From: Sporichthyaceae bacterium
Lineage (GTDB): Bacteria; Actinomycetota; Actinomycetes; JACCYY01
Assembly: GCA_013696235.1 (NCBI GenBank)
Contig: JACCYY010000339.1
Coordinates: forward strand, 1 to 13,534
Length of the DNA stretch: 13,534 bases
Direction of reading: 5' to 3'
Below are positions 12,870 through 13,534 of this stretch, piece after piece (positions within the stretch are counted from its first letter, which is position 1; each line of letters opens with the position of its first letter). The notes beneath the pieces were generated by a model. It had not been told where the DNA came from. It did not search any database and saw nothing but the letters and a program-made list of their open reading frames with translations. The position numbers and the translations under genes were made by a program.

Positions 12870-13534
12870 CACGACGCACCCGGGTGCGACCGGTGCAGGT
12901 GCTGCATCTCGGCCAGGAGGAAGCCCAGCGACTCGGTGTGGATCCCGCGCCGGCCACCTCGGGCGCGCCACCGTGGTGCCGGTTCGTCCAGCGTCGCTTC
13001 GGCCAGCACGGAGCTGACCGAGGACCACCATGGATCGCGGAGCCCGGCCGGGTCGACCGCGATCCGCTCGGTCGAGAGGGACCGGTCGACCTCGTCGCCC
13101 TCGAACAGCTCCGCCACGTAGGGCCACATGGCGTCCAGACCGGCCTGCATGCGGCGGTGGCTCTCCTCCGTACCGTCGCCCAGGCGCAGCACCCAGAGCG
13201 CTGCGTGCTCGCGGTGGTAGGCGACCTCCTTGACCGCCTTGCCGGCGACGCCGGCCAGCGTGGGGTCGGCGGATCCTTGCAACCGCTCGTAGAGCTCGAG
13301 CTGGTACGTCGAGAACACGAGCTGGCGGGCGATCGTCGCGCCGAAGTCGCCGTTGGGCACCTCGACCAGCTGCACGTTGAGGTAGTCCCGTTCGCCGCGC
13401 AGGTAGGCCAGGTCGTCCTCCGTGCGCCCGGCGCCCTCGACCTCACCGGCGTACGTGAGCAACGCACGCGCCTGACCGATCAGGTCGAGCCCGATGTTGC
13501 CCAGCGCGATGTCCTCCTCGATCGCCGGTGCGAC
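12866..13534 (-). CDS. paaC: Phenylacetyl-CoA epoxidase structural subunit PaaC (partial, N-terminus missing)
   Basis: PaaC is the non-catalytic ferritin-like subunit that pairs with the di-iron subunit PaaA in the phenylacetyl-CoA 1,2-epoxidase, the first ring-attacking step of aerobic phenylacetate breakdown. The 222 visible residues begin VAPAIEEDIALGNIGLDLIG. They include ALLTYAGEVEGAGR, LAYLRGERDYLNVQLVEVPN with GDF, KAVKEVAYHREHAALWVLRL, GDGTEESHRRMQ, and end HLHRSHPGASW. The frame is open at the right edge and roughly 30-40 residues are missing. A TTG at 13462 could be mistaken for a start, but the homologous sequence continues before it. paaA and paaB should lie beyond the window. The stop overlaps the paaD start. 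Confidence 0.94.
   Translation of the reverse strand, partial: VAPAIEEDIALGNIGLDLIGQARALLTYAGEVEGAGRTEDDLAYLRGERDYLNVQLVEVPNGDFGATIARQLVFSTYQLELYERLQGSADPTLAGVAGKAVKEVAYHREHAALWVLRLGDGTEESHRRMQAGLDAMWPYVAELFEGDEVDRSLSTERIAVDPAGLRDPWWSSVSSVLAEATLDEPAPRWRARGGRRGIHTESLGFLLAEMQHLHRSHPGASW

Noticed and set aside
12870..13127. Upstream extension of the paaD frame to an ATG at 13127
   Set aside because: It would overlap paaC entirely, and the added residues are Arg/Gly/Pro-rich with no relation to PaaD.
1..13534. CRISPR array, tRNA or rRNA genes, transposase or integrase genes
   Set aside because: I found no regularly spaced repeats, cloverleaf-like segments or recognisable recombinase proteins anywhere in the window.

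Overview
The window is a very GC-rich stretch of chromosome from an actinomycete. Third codon positions are strongly G/C, GTG starts are used, actinobacterial LexA boxes (TCGAAC-N4-GTTCGA) are present, and every recognisable protein looks actinobacterial. The thyA-dfrA-dapA-rnj neighbourhood hints at Propionibacteriales or relatives, which is an inference. All genes but one lie on the minus strand, so the natural reading direction is from high to low coordinates.

Region by region in plus coordinates. 1-3220 is the mutagenic DNA-repair (mutasome) locus: the 5' end of dnaE2 (runs off the left edge), imuB and imuA. It has two perfect LexA operators, one in front of dnaE2 and one in front of imuA. 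A two-hairpin repeat of about 54 bp occurs twice: once in frame inside the imuB coding sequence and once directly after rnj. 3334-5998 holds rnj (RNase J) and dapA (dihydrodipicolinate synthase). 6244-7502 is the overlapping thyA-dfrA pair (thymidylate synthase and dihydrofolate reductase), which makes dTMP and recycles the folate.

7585-8790 is a tryptophanyl-tRNA synthetase gene (trpS). It is preceded by what looks like a complete ribosome-mediated trp attenuator: a 20-codon leader peptide with three consecutive Trp codons, a 1:2 hairpin, an 8-bp 2:3 antiterminator and a 9-bp 3:4 terminator. I consider this the most striking signal in the window. trpS is flanked by the intact thyA and by a second thyA copy (8744-9241) cut off after codon 149. 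The trpS cassette therefore appears to have arrived by, or caused, a partial thyA duplication. This architecture resembles the auxiliary, indolmycin-resistant TrpRS of streptomycetes, which is known to be attenuator-controlled.

9294-9838 is a secreted AMIN-like protein gene broken by one missing base after its signal peptide. 9962-11251 is the only plus-strand gene, an MFS transporter whose 3' end overlaps that of paaE. 11239-13534 is the end of a phenylacetyl-CoA epoxidase operon, paaC (partial)-paaD-paaE, with overlapping start and stop codons. Several genes (dnaE2, imuA, dapA, thyA, the trp leader) have a -10-like hexamer only 5-7 nt before the start codon, which suggests leaderless mRNAs. 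I saw no tRNA, rRNA, CRISPR array or transposase gene.
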